64,000 bases of DNA from SIAQ01 sp963767835 (GTDB lineage: Bacteria; Planctomycetota; Planctomycetia; Gemmatales; Gemmataceae): assembly GCA_963767835.1 (NCBI GenBank), contig CAVYFY010000019.1, forward strand, positions 310,001 to 374,000. The letters are read 5' to 3'. Under the pieces are notes generated by a model. That model saw only the letters and a list, made by a program, of their open reading frames with translations. It was not told where the DNA came from and made no database searches. Below are positions 26,153-35,415 of this stretch, one piece after another. The position numbers and the translations under genes are program-made. Position 1 is the stretch's first letter, and each line of letters begins with the position of its first letter.

Positions 26153-27955
26153 TCAATGTCCCGCCGCCGCCAGCGTGCTCTTTTCCGTCTGTGGGCAGTT
26201 GTCGGCGACGCCATGCTCGCCATATTCGTATGGCCCGCACTGCACGTTGGGCACAGTGTCGAAATTACCATGGCCCGGCACCGGATCGCCGGTTTGCCAT
26301 TCGAGTGTGTTGCTGTTCCATGGATTGCGCGACGCCCGCGGACCGAGGAACAGGCTGTAAAGAAAGTTCGCCACGAAAATCAATTGCACTGTGCCAAGGA
26401 TCAATGCCGAGATGCTCATGAATTCGTTCAATGGAATCAGCTTGCCTTCGAGCGTACCGGCGGTGATGTCGGCAATGCGCCGCCGCAAGCCCGCCGCGCC
26501 GACCATGTGCATCGGGAAAAACACGCAGTTGCCGAAGATGAACGTCAGGAAGAAATGGACCTTGCCGACTCTGTCGTTCATGAGCCTGCCGAACATCTTG
26601 GGGAACCAGTAGTAGATGCCCGCGAAGATGCCGAAGAGGCTGCTGGTGAAAAGCACGTAGTGGATGTGGGCGACGATGAAATAGGTGTCGTGGATGTAGA
26701 TATCGACGGGCGTGGCGGCCATGAAGATGCCGGACAGTCCGCCGATGATGAACAGCGACACAAAGCCGAGCGCGAACAGCATCGGCGTGGTGAGCTGCAA
26801 ATTGCCGCGATAGATCGTGCCGAGCCAGTTGAAGACTTTGACCGCCGACGGCAGGGCGATCATGATGGTGGCGAGCATGAAACCAGTGCCCAGGCGCGGA
26901 TCCATGCCGGACTGGAACATATGGTGTCCCCAGACGATGAAGCCCAGGCCGGCGATGCCCGCGATCGAATAAATCATGGCCCGATAGCCGAACAGCGGCC
27001 GTCGTGCGAAAGTCGAGATGATGTCGGAGACCATGCCCATGGCGGGCAGGATCATGATGTAGACCGCGGGGTGCGAATAGAACCAGAACAGGTGCTGCCA
27101 AAGAAGCGGTTGCCCGCCGCCGGCGTTGATGGACCAGTTCCCGAACGTCAGCCCGTCTGGCAGGAAGAAGGTGGTGCCGATCAATTTGTCCGCCGATTGC
27201 AAGATCAGGGCGACTGTCAGCACCGGCAAGGCGAAGGCTTGCAGGATGGCGGTGATGAACATGGCCCAGATCGTCATCGGCATGCGATAGAGCGTCATGC
27301 CGGGCGCTCGCATGTTGATGATCGTGGTGATGTAATTGACCGAACCCATCATCGAGCCGACGCCCACGCACAAAAGAGACAGCAGCCAAAAAATCTGCCC
27401 ATGCCCAGAACCCGGTGCGGCCGGGGAATGGAGGCCCTCGCCGGTGTTCAAGGCGGCGCTTGCCAACGTTGGATACGAAGTCCAGCCGGAGGAGGCCGCC
27501 CCGCCATCCGCGAAGAATGAGAAGGAAATCATGACGAAACCAGGCCAAAGAATCCAATAGGACATCATGTTCAGCTTCGGGAACGCCATGTCTGGGGCGC
27601 CGATCATGAGCGGGATCGTGAAGTTGCCGAACGCGCCCGTCAAGAACGGGATGATGACGAAGAAGATCATTACCGAGGCATGCATGGTGAACAGCATGTT
27701 GTAAGTCGTTTCCGGCATGCGCCCGGCATTGTCCTTGAAATATTCGCTCAGGACGGGAATGTTGGCGTGCGGCCACGCGAGCTGGATGCGCACGAGAAGT
27801 GCGAGCAAGCCGCCCAGCCCCAGGAAGATGATGCTGGTGAAGAGGAACTGGATGCCGATGATCTTGTGATCTTCGGAGAAGATGTATTTGCGGATGAAGC
27901 TCAGCTCGTGATGGCCGTGAGCGTGTTCCGTTCCGTGCGAAGCATGCGAGTCCAT
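26153..27955 (-). CDS. coxA: Cytochrome c oxidase subunit I (A2-type)
   Basis: 600 residues. Contains haem a, the haem a3/CuB active site and proton channels. The start at 27955 (MDSHASHGTEHAHGHH) is His-rich. Ligand motifs: low-spin haem in TMHASVMIFF; CuB/Tyr in FYSHPAVYIMILP; WGHHMFQSG; and DTYFIVAHIHYVLF for the haem a3/a pair. YSHPAVY replaces the GHPEVY of A1 oxidases, so the D-channel Glu is absent and the YS motif marks an A2-type enzyme, as in Thermus or Rhodothermus caa3 oxidases. Twelve or more helices. The C-terminus is extended and hydrophilic. Confidence 0.96.
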   Translation of the reverse strand: MDSHASHGTEHAHGHHELSFIRKYIFSEDHKIIGIQFLFTSIIFLGLGGLLALLVRIQLAWPHANIPVLSEYFKDNAGRMPETTYNMLFTMHASVMIFFVIIPFLTGAFGNFTIPLMIGAPDMAFPKLNMMSYWILWPGFVMISFSFFADGGAASSGWTSYPTLASAALNTGEGLHSPAAPGSGHGQIFWLLSLLCVGVGSMMGSVNYITTIINMRAPGMTLYRMPMTIWAMFITAILQAFALPVLTVALILQSADKLIGTTFFLPDGLTFGNWSINAGGGQPLLWQHLFWFYSHPAVYIMILPAMGMVSDIISTFARRPLFGYRAMIYSIAGIAGLGFIVWGHHMFQSGMDPRLGTGFMLATIMIALPSAVKVFNWLGTIYRGNLQLTTPMLFALGFVSLFIIGGLSGIFMAATPVDIYIHDTYFIVAHIHYVLFTSSLFGIFAGIYYWFPKMFGRLMNDRVGKVHFFLTFIFGNCVFFPMHMVGAAGLRRRIADITAGTLEGKLIPLNEFMSISALILGTVQLIFVANFLYSLFLGPRASRNPWNSNTLEWQTGDPVPGHGNFDTVPNVQCGPYEYGEHGVADNCPQTEKSTLAAAGH

Positions 27956-27979
27956 ATTGCAAAACCTCAATTTTCGGTG

Positions 27980-28029
27980 CCCGTTTAGCGTTCGCGGCAA
28001 AGGACCGTTCGCTGCGAACGCTAAACGGG
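27980..28029. repeat. Palindrome between coxB and coxA
   Basis: Perfect 16-base arms (27980-27995 and 28014-28029), CCCGTTTAGCGTTCGC and its complement. It lies just beyond the coxB stop and before coxA. Confidence 0.78.
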
Positions 28030-28034
28030 GACAA

Positions 28035-29030
28035 TTACCGATCCGATTTGCGGAGCTGGCCGTTGGCCTCCGCCTTCCCCAACCACTCCAGAAAATCCTT
28101 CGCATCCTTGTGCACGAAGACGCGGCCGATCATGCGGTAATGGCCCCAGCCGCACAATTCGGCGCAGGGAATGTCGTAGATGAATTCCTTGCTCGGTTTG
28201 CCATCGCCATCGATCGCCGGCTTGCCCGTTTTGGGATCGATGCCATCGATATAGCGCTGCTTTTGGTCGTCCCAAGCCGTGTTCCAGCATTCGTAATCTT
28301 TTTTCGTGATGAACCACACGGGGATCAGCTTGCCCGGCAAGGCATCTTGTTTGACGCGGAAATTGGGCAGGTTGAAGCTGTGAATGACATCGCGTGTGGT
28401 GAGCAGGACGACGACCTGATGATCCTGGTAGATGTGAAGTTCGTTGACGACATGGACGTCATCGGCCTGCGGGACTTTGCCGAAGGAATCGAAATCCTTC
28501 TTGGTGCCCGCCTTGTCTTTCAACCAGTTCTCGTAGCGTTCCTTGCTCGGATAGCGGAAACGCCATTCGAATTGGCGAGCGCTGAGGGCGACCTGCAGCG
28601 AGGCGCTATCGCTTTCGGTGTGCTGCTTGCGGGATTCATACTTGATGTTGGCCCAGGTGTCTACCTGAGCGACGGCGATGTAAATGAGAATGGCGGCAGG
28701 CACGAGAGTCCACGCCAATTCCACGTGGTGCTGATTGGTCAAGAGCCCGGAGAGCGGCTTGATGAAGCCCGGCAATTCCGCAGTGGGAGCGACGGGGCGC
28801 TTGCCGTCGGCGCTCGCGTATTGCCAAAGGAAGTAGACGAGGATGCCTTCGGTAAGGAAGAAGAAGAAGGCGGTGATGTAGAGAATGATGTCAAAAAGGA
28901 AATCGACATCGTGGGCGTGCGAGGAGATGCCGGTCGGCATCCACCAGCCCATCCACGGGGCGATGCCGAATCCAACGGCGCAACCAAGCATGACGACGCC
29001 GAACAGAATGCTCCAGAGTTTATTGCCCAT
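28035..29030 (-). CDS. coxB: Cytochrome c oxidase subunit II
   Basis: 331 residues. The start at 29030 (MGNKLWSILFGVVMLG) gives an N-terminal helix and then a hairpin of two more (DIILYITAFFFFLTEGILV, LVPAAILIYIAVAQVDTW). The periplasmic cupredoxin domain has the complete CuA site CAELCGWGHYRMIG (Cys, Glu, Cys, His, Met). RQFEWRFRYPS and DVIHSFNLPNFRVKQDALPG are conserved. There is no fused cytochrome c domain; the separate dihaem cytochrome upstream probably supplies electrons. Insertions around the DPKTGKPAIDGDG loop make it longer than average. Confidence 0.95.
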   Translation of the reverse strand: MGNKLWSILFGVVMLGCAVGFGIAPWMGWWMPTGISSHAHDVDFLFDIILYITAFFFFLTEGILVYFLWQYASADGKRPVAPTAELPGFIKPLSGLLTNQHHVELAWTLVPAAILIYIAVAQVDTWANIKYESRKQHTESDSASLQVALSARQFEWRFRYPSKERYENWLKDKAGTKKDFDSFGKVPQADDVHVVNELHIYQDHQVVVLLTTRDVIHSFNLPNFRVKQDALPGKLIPVWFITKKDYECWNTAWDDQKQRYIDGIDPKTGKPAIDGDGKPSKEFIYDIPCAELCGWGHYRMIGRVFVHKDAKDFLEWLGKAEANGQLRKSDR

Positions 29031-29044
29031 ATCAAATAGCTCCG

Positions 29045-29122
29045 GTTTGGCCTTTGCCGCTTGCGGCTTAGCGCTCGCATAATGCCCTGCGAGCGCAAAG
29101 CCGCAAGCGGCAAAGGCCAAAC
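29045..29122. repeat. 35-bp palindrome between cytochrome c gene and coxB
   Basis: Arms 29045-29079 and 29088-29122 match at 34 of 35 positions with an 8-base loop. It starts 2 bases past the cytochrome c stop. The inner part is the GCGCTCGCA motif seen between other oxidase genes. Confidence 0.8.
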
Positions 29123-29123
29123 G

Positions 29124-30482
29124 TCAATGAACGTTGACGCCGGCTTCTTTCAGCATCGCGGGGTAGGGGAGGGCGGAGACGAAGTTGACGAGGTCCCAGA
29201 TCTTGTCGGGTTCCAGAACGCTGCCGAAGTTAGCCATGCCCGAGCCGTTGATGCCGGAATGGATGCGATAATACATATCGACCGGCCGGCGGCCGCCGCG
29301 GAAGATGCCGGCGGTGAAGTTATTGGGCCGGGCCAGGGTTCCCCAGTCGTCGAAGCGGAATTTGGCCTGCCGACCGTAATCAGTGTGGCAGCTGACGCAG
29401 TTGGCATTCTTGGCTCCCGGAAGGTTCTTCTCATCGCCCGTGAAAAGATATTTGCCACGCAAAATCGAAGCGGCCAACTCCGTGTCCTTCATCGCGCGAA
29501 ATTCACCAGGCCGAATCGCCAACTCCGGTTTTTGCGAGAACTTCCAGCTGAAATCGTTCTTGGCATTGCGCTGGGCCGGTTTGCTCTTTTCGGCAATGTA
29601 GCGGGCCCGCAGCTTCACTGCCGCCGTAATGCTTTGCGGCCCTTCTTCATCGTCTTCTTCGGGTTTCTTGAATGCGAGAGTCTTGGTTTGCTTGTCGTAA
29701 GTGAAGTCTTCCTTGAGAAGGTCGTGCTCCACCTGCCCGCGAATGGAAAGGTGGATGATGTAGCTGACGATCCATTCCAGTTCATCATCGTGCAACAGGT
29801 TGAAGCTGGGCATGGCGGTTCCCTCCAGGCCGTTGCGCAGGGTGCGCAGCAGATCGGCGCGCGCCGGCGGGCGGGTGCCATTCGCATGAGCAACCGGATC
29901 GCCCGTTTTGCTGTCAAGCTGGTTGATGGACTGGAATTTGAACAGGCCGCGGCGGAAATCGCGCGGGTGCGGATTGATCCAGCGCGCCGTCGGCCCGCGG
30001 CCGTCGCCGGAAACGCCATGGCAGTGCAGGCAGTGGACGCGAAAACGCCGGCTGCCCTTATCGAGCGTTTCCGGATCGATCTTCAAGATCGCGATCGTCT
30101 CGGCTTCCAGGCCGTTGACCGTCGGCTTGGCCGGCGTGCCGAAAATGCCTTCCAGGGCGGCATCCAGTTCTTGCTTGTCCTTTTCCGAAAGCCGGGTCGG
30201 ATCGCGCAGGATCTCGTCATTCTCGATGTCCTTGGCTTTGGGCTCCAGCGGATTGCCCGGCTTGAAGATGTCGTTGAAATGCATGATTGGAAATTGACCG
30301 GGGATGTCCGGGTCGTATCGTTCATCGCCGAGCTTGGCGGCGGGCTGCATGAGAATGGGATCCTGGCGCAGCGGGTATTTGAGGGAGACGGAATAGGACG
30401 GGAACTGGTCGTTGGTGCAGCCGGCCACACCGATCAAGAAAGCGCCGAGGGCCGCAATAACCGACCGAGACGAATACTTCAT
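29124..30482 (-). CDS. Dihaem cytochrome c lipoprotein
   Basis: 452 residues. The N-terminus is a lipoprotein signal with lipobox VAGC (residues about 18-21), so it is probably membrane-anchored outside the cytoplasm. Two class I cytochrome c domains: the first haem motif is CLHCHG (VHCLHCHGVSGDGRGP) with a likely Met ligand in GTAMPSFN; the second is CVSCH (NANCVSCHTDYG) with GSGMANFG. The order cytochrome c, coxB, coxA suggests it is the electron donor to CuA. It appears to be the first gene of the oxidase transcript. Confidence 0.92.
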   Translation of the reverse strand: MKYSSRSVIAALGAFLIGVAGCTNDQFPSYSVSLKYPLRQDPILMQPAAKLGDERYDPDIPGQFPIMHFNDIFKPGNPLEPKAKDIENDEILRDPTRLSEKDKQELDAALEGIFGTPAKPTVNGLEAETIAILKIDPETLDKGSRRFRVHCLHCHGVSGDGRGPTARWINPHPRDFRRGLFKFQSINQLDSKTGDPVAHANGTRPPARADLLRTLRNGLEGTAMPSFNLLHDDELEWIVSYIIHLSIRGQVEHDLLKEDFTYDKQTKTLAFKKPEEDDEEGPQSITAAVKLRARYIAEKSKPAQRNAKNDFSWKFSQKPELAIRPGEFRAMKDTELAASILRGKYLFTGDEKNLPGAKNANCVSCHTDYGRQAKFRFDDWGTLARPNNFTAGIFRGGRRPVDMYYRIHSGINGSGMANFGSVLEPDKIWDLVNFVSALPYPAMLKEAGVNVH

Positions 30483-30735
30483 ACGCCATCCTGCCGCGCT
30501 GGAGGAATGTTGAATTGAGCTTTTCTACGGCTCGTTGGTCCACCGTCAAGTGAGCGCTGGGAAGGACTTCTTGGCAACTTTGATGCCGGCGGGCTTGACA
30601 TTCGTAAAATGAGAGGACCGACGCTCTCGGTAACTGCGAAAGCGCGCGAATCAACTGCGAAAGCGCGCCGAATCAATGCCGGTATCGAGAACGCATCCCG
30701 CGGCTGTTCTCGTTTTTGGGAACTTCGAGGGGCCG
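30483..30735. promoter_or_regulatory. Divergent intergenic region holding the oxidase locus promoter
   Basis: 253 bases between divergent genes; both promoters must lie here or be read through. A short direct repeat, AACTGCGAAAGCGCGC, occurs twice at about 30633-30670. No consensus promoter could be assigned by eye. Confidence 0.4.
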
Positions 30736-30912
30736 ATGCGCTACAAGCTGGGACGGTTGATGCAGTTTGTGGGCCTGTTCGTGATCTTGCCGATGGCAAT
30801 CACGGGGCAGGTCGTCAAAGCGCTCACGCTGGGCGAGATGTTTCTGTGCACAGCCATCGGCATGATCGTCTTTTACGTGGGCCGCACCGTGCAAGAGTCG
30901 GCGCAGAAGTAG
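30736..30912 (+). CDS. 58-residue conserved membrane protein
   Basis: The start at 30736 is supported by GAGGGG 5 bases upstream. Two helices: LMQFVGLFVILPMAITGQ and FLCTAIGMIVFYVGRTV. The N-terminus MRYKLGRLMQ is basic, so it probably faces the cytoplasm. Similar short proteins (RYxLGRxLQxxGL...FYxGRxxQ) are, from memory, widespread in planctomycetes. Function is unknown. The longer start at 30676 lacks support. Confidence 0.75.
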   Translation: MRYKLGRLMQFVGLFVILPMAITGQVVKALTLGEMFLCTAIGMIVFYVGRTVQESAQK

Positions 30913-30983
30913 CTAGACAAACCGAGCCGGCATCCTATATCATGGCAACGCGTCGCAGCAATCCACCAGCTTGAAGCGCAGCG

Positions 30984-33290
30984 ATGAAAAATCCCCTCCA
31001 CCCATCACTTCTGTTGGTTCTGCTGGCCATGCCGCTGCGCGGGCAAGAGCCCGCCGCGGTGCGCAAGATCGTCCTGCCCAATCTCGATTCGCAGGTAGCC
31101 GCCAAGCTTGCCGTGCTGGACGATCGGCTCAATCCGGTGCATTCGCCGAATCAGGCGGCGTCCCTGCTGGCCAACCTCGCGTCGCCTGCTTCCCTGATCG
31201 CATTTACGCCGGTCGTGGCCGATCGCCGCAATCTCGAAGCGTGGGAGCAACTGCCCAACGAATATTATCGCGTCACACAAGAATCAGGCGAAGCGCTCGT
31301 GCCGCTTTCGGACCGGCCGCACGGCTCGGGCTGGAGCAGCATTCAAGTGCGGCGGCTGGTCCACCAACGCCTGGCGAGCTTGCCTCGCGCCAGCCTGGCG
31401 CTGTATCGCCAGCGCGTCGATGCCGAGGCGAAGGCGTTGCTGGAGCAAGGCAAGCAATCGCGCTCACCGCTGCCGTTGCGGCGCCTGGTCGATGATCTTT
31501 TTTGCAGCACCTATGGCGATCAAGCGCTCGATTTGCTCGGCGACCTGGCGTTTGAGCGGGGCCACTTCGAGGAAGCGCGGCACTGGTGGGGGCAGTTGAC
31601 GCCTCTGCATTCTCAAGGTCCGCCTACCCTGGAATTCCCCAATCCGGAGCTCGATCTGGTCCGCTTCGAGGCTAAGCAAATCCTCGCCCTGATTTTCCAG
31701 GGCCGGCTCAACGAAGCGCGCTCCGCCATCGCCCGCTTCGAGGAACGCCATCCCCGCGCTGCCGGCCATCTCGCCGGACAGACGGGAGTCTATGCCAGGA
31801 CGCTGGCCAAGACGCTCGATGCGTTCAAGAAAGAGCAGATCGCCAACAATGCCGAGCCGTGGACCACCTTCGGCGGCGATGCAACGCGCAACCGCGTCCT
31901 GTCGCAAGGCCTATCCTGGCAACTGTGGGAAGACGGCCGGGCCTGGCACGTGCCGCTGCCGGCCGTATTTCCGTCGCCGGAGCGCTCGAGCCCGACTCGC
32001 CGCGCCGCCTTTCATCCGACCATTGTCAACGATCAAGTCCTCATCGCCGATCATCGCTCGGTCATCAGCTATCACCTCACGACCGGCAAGGAGATGTTCC
32101 GCTACGATCTGAACACTGCCAGGCTGATTGATCCGGGCCCCTACATAAGCGACGACAACTACTTGCCGCGTTTCAGCCTAAGCGCCGACCGCGAGCGCGC
32201 CTACGTTCGGCTCGGCCGACCTGGATTGGCGCCGAGGAAGGCAGGGACCAAGGACCGACCCAGCTTTCTCGTATGCCTCGACCTGAAAGAGCCGCACATC
32301 GACAAGAAACGCGAGCTCTGGCACATCGATGCGAATGGCGACGGCAAATCGACCGCATTCTTCGAAGGGTCCCCGTTGGTTCACGATGGCCGAGTCTACA
32401 TCGCCTTGAGCAAGCTCACCGATCGCAACGTCGTCACCGCCATCGTTTGCTACGATACGCTGGGCCGGCAGCGCTGGTCGCGCGATGTCTGCGAATGCCC
32501 CGAATTTGCCGGGCACGCCAACGGCCCGCGCTATCGGCAACATCTTTTGACGCTGGCGGCGGGGCAGATCTTCTATTGCTCGCATACCGGGGCCATCGTC
32601 GCCGTGGACGCGCTGACAGGTCAACCGACCTGGGGCGTGCGTTATCCGAGCCGCGGACCGTTGCGCGCGGAACTGGAACCGTCGCCGCGCGATCTGGCGC
32701 CCTGCGTTTACGCCGATGGCCGCATCTACGCGGCCCCGCTCGACAGCGATCGGCTCTTCTGCGTGGATGCGGCCACCGGGCAGATTTGCTGGGAAGAGGA
32801 AGGAATCGAGGTGGTGCATCTGCTGGGCGTCGTGGACGATCGCGTTTTCGTGACGACGCGCACCGGCTTGCAAGCAATATCGACTGCGAACGGCCAGACC
32901 GATTGGGCCGAGCCAAGCAACGCCTTGGGGCGCGGCTTGCTGGCGGGGGGCTGGGTATACTGCCCGACGCAAGGTGGGGGTCGGGCGTTCGAATTGCGCA
33001 CGGGCAGGCTGCAACGGGATGGCGCGTCGAGTGTCTTGCCGGCGCCGGAGTATTACGAGCCGACGATGCTGAGAGGTTCGACAGGCAACTGGGCGATGGG
33101 GCAGGGCTGCCTGGCGATCGCTGGTTTGACCGAGTTGACCGTTTTCGTGCCGCCGGATCGTTTGCCGAATCGATTCCAAATCGCACCGCGCCCCGACGCC
33201 CGGCTCGATCGCCGATCTCACGACGCCCTGGTTGGCGGAATTTTCAATGAGAGCGGAATAACCCGTGACCTCCGGCGAATTATCCGGTAG
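30984..33290 (+). CDS. PQQ-binding-like beta-propeller protein
   Basis: 768 residues with a signal peptide (LLLVLLAMPLRGQ). Residues 25-290 are helical and TPR-like (GDLAFERGHFEEARHWW, RLNEARSAIARFEERHP). From about 290 a beta-propeller begins, with WTTFGGDATRN and repeated blade patterns: GQIFYCSHTGAIVAVDALTG, DRLFCVDAATGQICWEEEG, DRVFVTTRTGLQAISTANGQ. It resembles exported planctomycete quinoprotein-like propellers, probably binding rather than catalytic since no dehydrogenase residues were recognised. Confidence 0.85.
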   Translation: MKNPLHPSLLLVLLAMPLRGQEPAAVRKIVLPNLDSQVAAKLAVLDDRLNPVHSPNQAASLLANLASPASLIAFTPVVADRRNLEAWEQLPNEYYRVTQESGEALVPLSDRPHGSGWSSIQVRRLVHQRLASLPRASLALYRQRVDAEAKALLEQGKQSRSPLPLRRLVDDLFCSTYGDQALDLLGDLAFERGHFEEARHWWGQLTPLHSQGPPTLEFPNPELDLVRFEAKQILALIFQGRLNEARSAIARFEERHPRAAGHLAGQTGVYARTLAKTLDAFKKEQIANNAEPWTTFGGDATRNRVLSQGLSWQLWEDGRAWHVPLPAVFPSPERSSPTRRAAFHPTIVNDQVLIADHRSVISYHLTTGKEMFRYDLNTARLIDPGPYISDDNYLPRFSLSADRERAYVRLGRPGLAPRKAGTKDRPSFLVCLDLKEPHIDKKRELWHIDANGDGKSTAFFEGSPLVHDGRVYIALSKLTDRNVVTAIVCYDTLGRQRWSRDVCECPEFAGHANGPRYRQHLLTLAAGQIFYCSHTGAIVAVDALTGQPTWGVRYPSRGPLRAELEPSPRDLAPCVYADGRIYAAPLDSDRLFCVDAATGQICWEEEGIEVVHLLGVVDDRVFVTTRTGLQAISTANGQTDWAEPSNALGRGLLAGGWVYCPTQGGGRAFELRTGRLQRDGASSVLPAPEYYEPTMLRGSTGNWAMGQGCLAIAGLTELTVFVPPDRLPNRFQIAPRPDARLDRRSHDALVGGIFNESGITRDLRRIIR

Positions 33291-33329
33291 CATGAAATTT
33301 CAACAACCGACAACCAAAGAGACCGTTTC

Positions 33330-34775
33330 ATGAAATCCGACATTGTCACCGTTCGCTGCAATTCGTGCAACACTCCCTTGCAAGTTCCCGCCGGCGGCAA
33401 GCGCCTGTGCGCGTGTGGCAACTGGGTGGCGGCCGCCGCGGTCGCCACCGTCGCGCCGCCGGTCGCCGAGGAACCGATCATCGTCGAGGCGCAAGAGGAA
33501 ACCAAACCGCGGCCGCGCCCCGCCGTGCCACCTGCGATCCCCACTGCCACTGCGATCCCCGCCGCGACGAGTTGGCCGCGCATCGAAGGCGATCTCTCCG
33601 CCATCGAACGGCTCAACGACGGCTATCGCCGCATCACCAAGGAACTCGCCAAAACCATCGTCGGCCAAACCGATGTCATCGAACAGCTATTGATCGCCGT
33701 CTTCGCCAAAGGGCATTGTCTCCTGGTCGGCGTGCCCGGCCTGGCCAAGACCTTGATGATCCGCGCCCTCTCCGACGCCTTGAACCTCAGCTTTCGCCGC
33801 ATCCAGTTCACTCCCGACTTGATGCCGTCGGACATCACCGGCACCGAAGTCTTGCAAGAAGACAAGGCGTCCGGCCAGCGCGTCTTCAAGTTCCTGCACG
33901 GCCCGATCTTCTCCAACGTTATCCTCGCCGACGAGATCAACCGCACACCGCCCAAGACGCAGGCCGCGCTTTTGGAAGCGATGCAGGAAAAGCAAGTCAC
34001 CATCGGCGGCAACGTCCACAAGCTCCCCGATCCGTTCTTCGTCCTCGCCACGCAGAACCCGATCGAGCAGGAAGGCACGTACCCCTTGCCGGAAGCCCAG
34101 CAAGACCGCTTCATGTTCAACGTGCTGGTCGATTACCCCAGCGAAGACGAGGAATTCAAGATCGTCGAGATGACCACAGCCACGCACAATCCGAAGCTGG
34201 AGCGCATCCTGGCCGCCGCGGACATTCTGGAGATGCAAGACATCGTCCGCAAGGTCCCGGTGGCGCCGTACGTCATCCGTTACGCGATGAAGTTCGCCCG
34301 CCTGACGCGCAAGGAAAAAGGCGAGGTCCCCGATTTCATCAAGGAATACGTGACCTGGGGCGCCGGCCCGCGCGCCACGCAAAACCTGGTCCTGGGCGCC
34401 AAGGCCCGCGCCGTCCTGCACGGCCGTTATTACGTCTCCTGCGAGGACATTCGCGCCGTCGCCATCCCGGTGTTGCGGCATCGCATCATCACCAACTTCA
34501 ACGCCGAAGCCGAGGGCATCAAGCCGGAGACGATCATCCAGCGGTTGTGCGACATCATCCCGCGATCCGAACGAGGAGGCGCTGGCGAAGGGCAAGGGCT
34601 CGGCGACGGTGACGGTTTGAGTGCGGTGAAACGAATTTTCGGCGCATCCATTTGGTGCGCCAGACTTTCGGGAGATTCGTTTCACACAGACAACCACACC
34701 CCCCTGGTTGAAATGAAAAAAGCTTGCCTCACGGAGCTCAATGGCCTTGACTTTTGCAACTGGAGTAGCCCATGA
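33330..34775 (+). CDS. MoxR-family AAA+ ATPase with N-terminal zinc ribbon
   Basis: 481 residues as read. The N-terminus has an unusual ribbon-like segment, VRCNSCNTPL ... RLCACGNW, then a Pro/Ala linker. The AAA core (about 90-400) has LLVGVPGLAKT (Walker A), ILADEINRTPPKTQAALLEAM (Walker B) and ATQNPIEQEGTYPLPEAQQDR. MoxR ATPases act as chaperones with DUF58/vWA partners, found here at 37547 and 39304. The C-terminus is frameshifted near 34570: dropping one A gives SDEEALAKGKGSATVTV and a stop at 34618-34620, the likely true end. The remaining 50 codons are out of frame. Confidence 0.92.
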   Translation: MKSDIVTVRCNSCNTPLQVPAGGKRLCACGNWVAAAAVATVAPPVAEEPIIVEAQEETKPRPRPAVPPAIPTATAIPAATSWPRIEGDLSAIERLNDGYRRITKELAKTIVGQTDVIEQLLIAVFAKGHCLLVGVPGLAKTLMIRALSDALNLSFRRIQFTPDLMPSDITGTEVLQEDKASGQRVFKFLHGPIFSNVILADEINRTPPKTQAALLEAMQEKQVTIGGNVHKLPDPFFVLATQNPIEQEGTYPLPEAQQDRFMFNVLVDYPSEDEEFKIVEMTTATHNPKLERILAAADILEMQDIVRKVPVAPYVIRYAMKFARLTRKEKGEVPDFIKEYVTWGAGPRATQNLVLGAKARAVLHGRYYVSCEDIRAVAIPVLRHRIITNFNAEAEGIKPETIIQRLCDIIPRSERGGAGEGQGLGDGDGLSAVKRIFGASIWCARLSGDSFHTDNHTPLVEMKKACLTELNGLDFCNWSSP

Positions 34776-35386
34776 CGTACCTTGATTTCACTCTCGATCA
34801 CTTGCAGCGCGAATTCGGCATCCGCGTGCATGACCGGCCGCTCTTTGAGCCACTTGGCGACCTGACGCCGTCCGCGCAGTTGCAAAACCAGTTGCAGGCA
34901 ATTTCCGGGTTGGCGATTGTCAGTGAAAAGGTGCGCAGTGAGTTTATCGTGGCGCCGATCTTGTTTGAATGCCGCGAGCGGATGCAGCGACGCATCAACA
35001 TTTTTTCCGGCACGCGCCTCGACGCCGATCCGGAGCGTGGCCTTAAGGGGGAATGCGATTTCATTGTAGCCCGGAGCGAATCGCGCTATGTCTTTCAGGC
35101 GCCGATCATGGTGATCCTGGAAGCGAAGAAACACGACATGGACGACGGGCTCGCCCAGTGTGCCGCCCAGCTTCTCGGTGCATGGTGCTATAACGAGCAA
35201 GCAGGCAAGCCGCTCGCCCACCTGTACGGTTGCGTCACCACCGGCGAATCGTGGCAGTTCATTAAAATCGCGGGCAACGATTTGCAAGTGCATCCGGAGC
35301 GCATCCCACTCAGCCAGGCCAGCCGGATTCTGTGGTTTTTGATGGAGTGCTTGAAGAACGTGGAACAACTGGCGTCGGCCGCGTAA
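34772..35386 (+). CDS. Hypothetical protein with PD-(D/E)XK nuclease-like core
   Basis: 204 residues, GGAG before the start. The central segment GECDFIVARS ... PIMVILEAKKHDMDDG has an Asp, then an E-x-K on the next strand followed by a helix rich in Gln and Ala (LAQCAAQLLGA), the layout of PD-(D/E)XK phosphodiesterases. Related proteins occur, from memory, in cyanobacteria and planctomycetes without known function. It is inserted between MoxR and DUF58, which normally adjoin, and is probably an accessory gene. Nuclease activity is inference. Confidence 0.72.
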   Translation: MTYLDFTLDHLQREFGIRVHDRPLFEPLGDLTPSAQLQNQLQAISGLAIVSEKVRSEFIVAPILFECRERMQRRINIFSGTRLDADPERGLKGECDFIVARSESRYVFQAPIMVILEAKKHDMDDGLAQCAAQLLGAWCYNEQAGKPLAHLYGCVTTGESWQFIKIAGNDLQVHPERIPLSQASRILWFLMECLKNVEQLASAA

Positions 35387-35415
35387 GGCCGGCGTCATGG
35401 CTTCGGAGAATTCCG

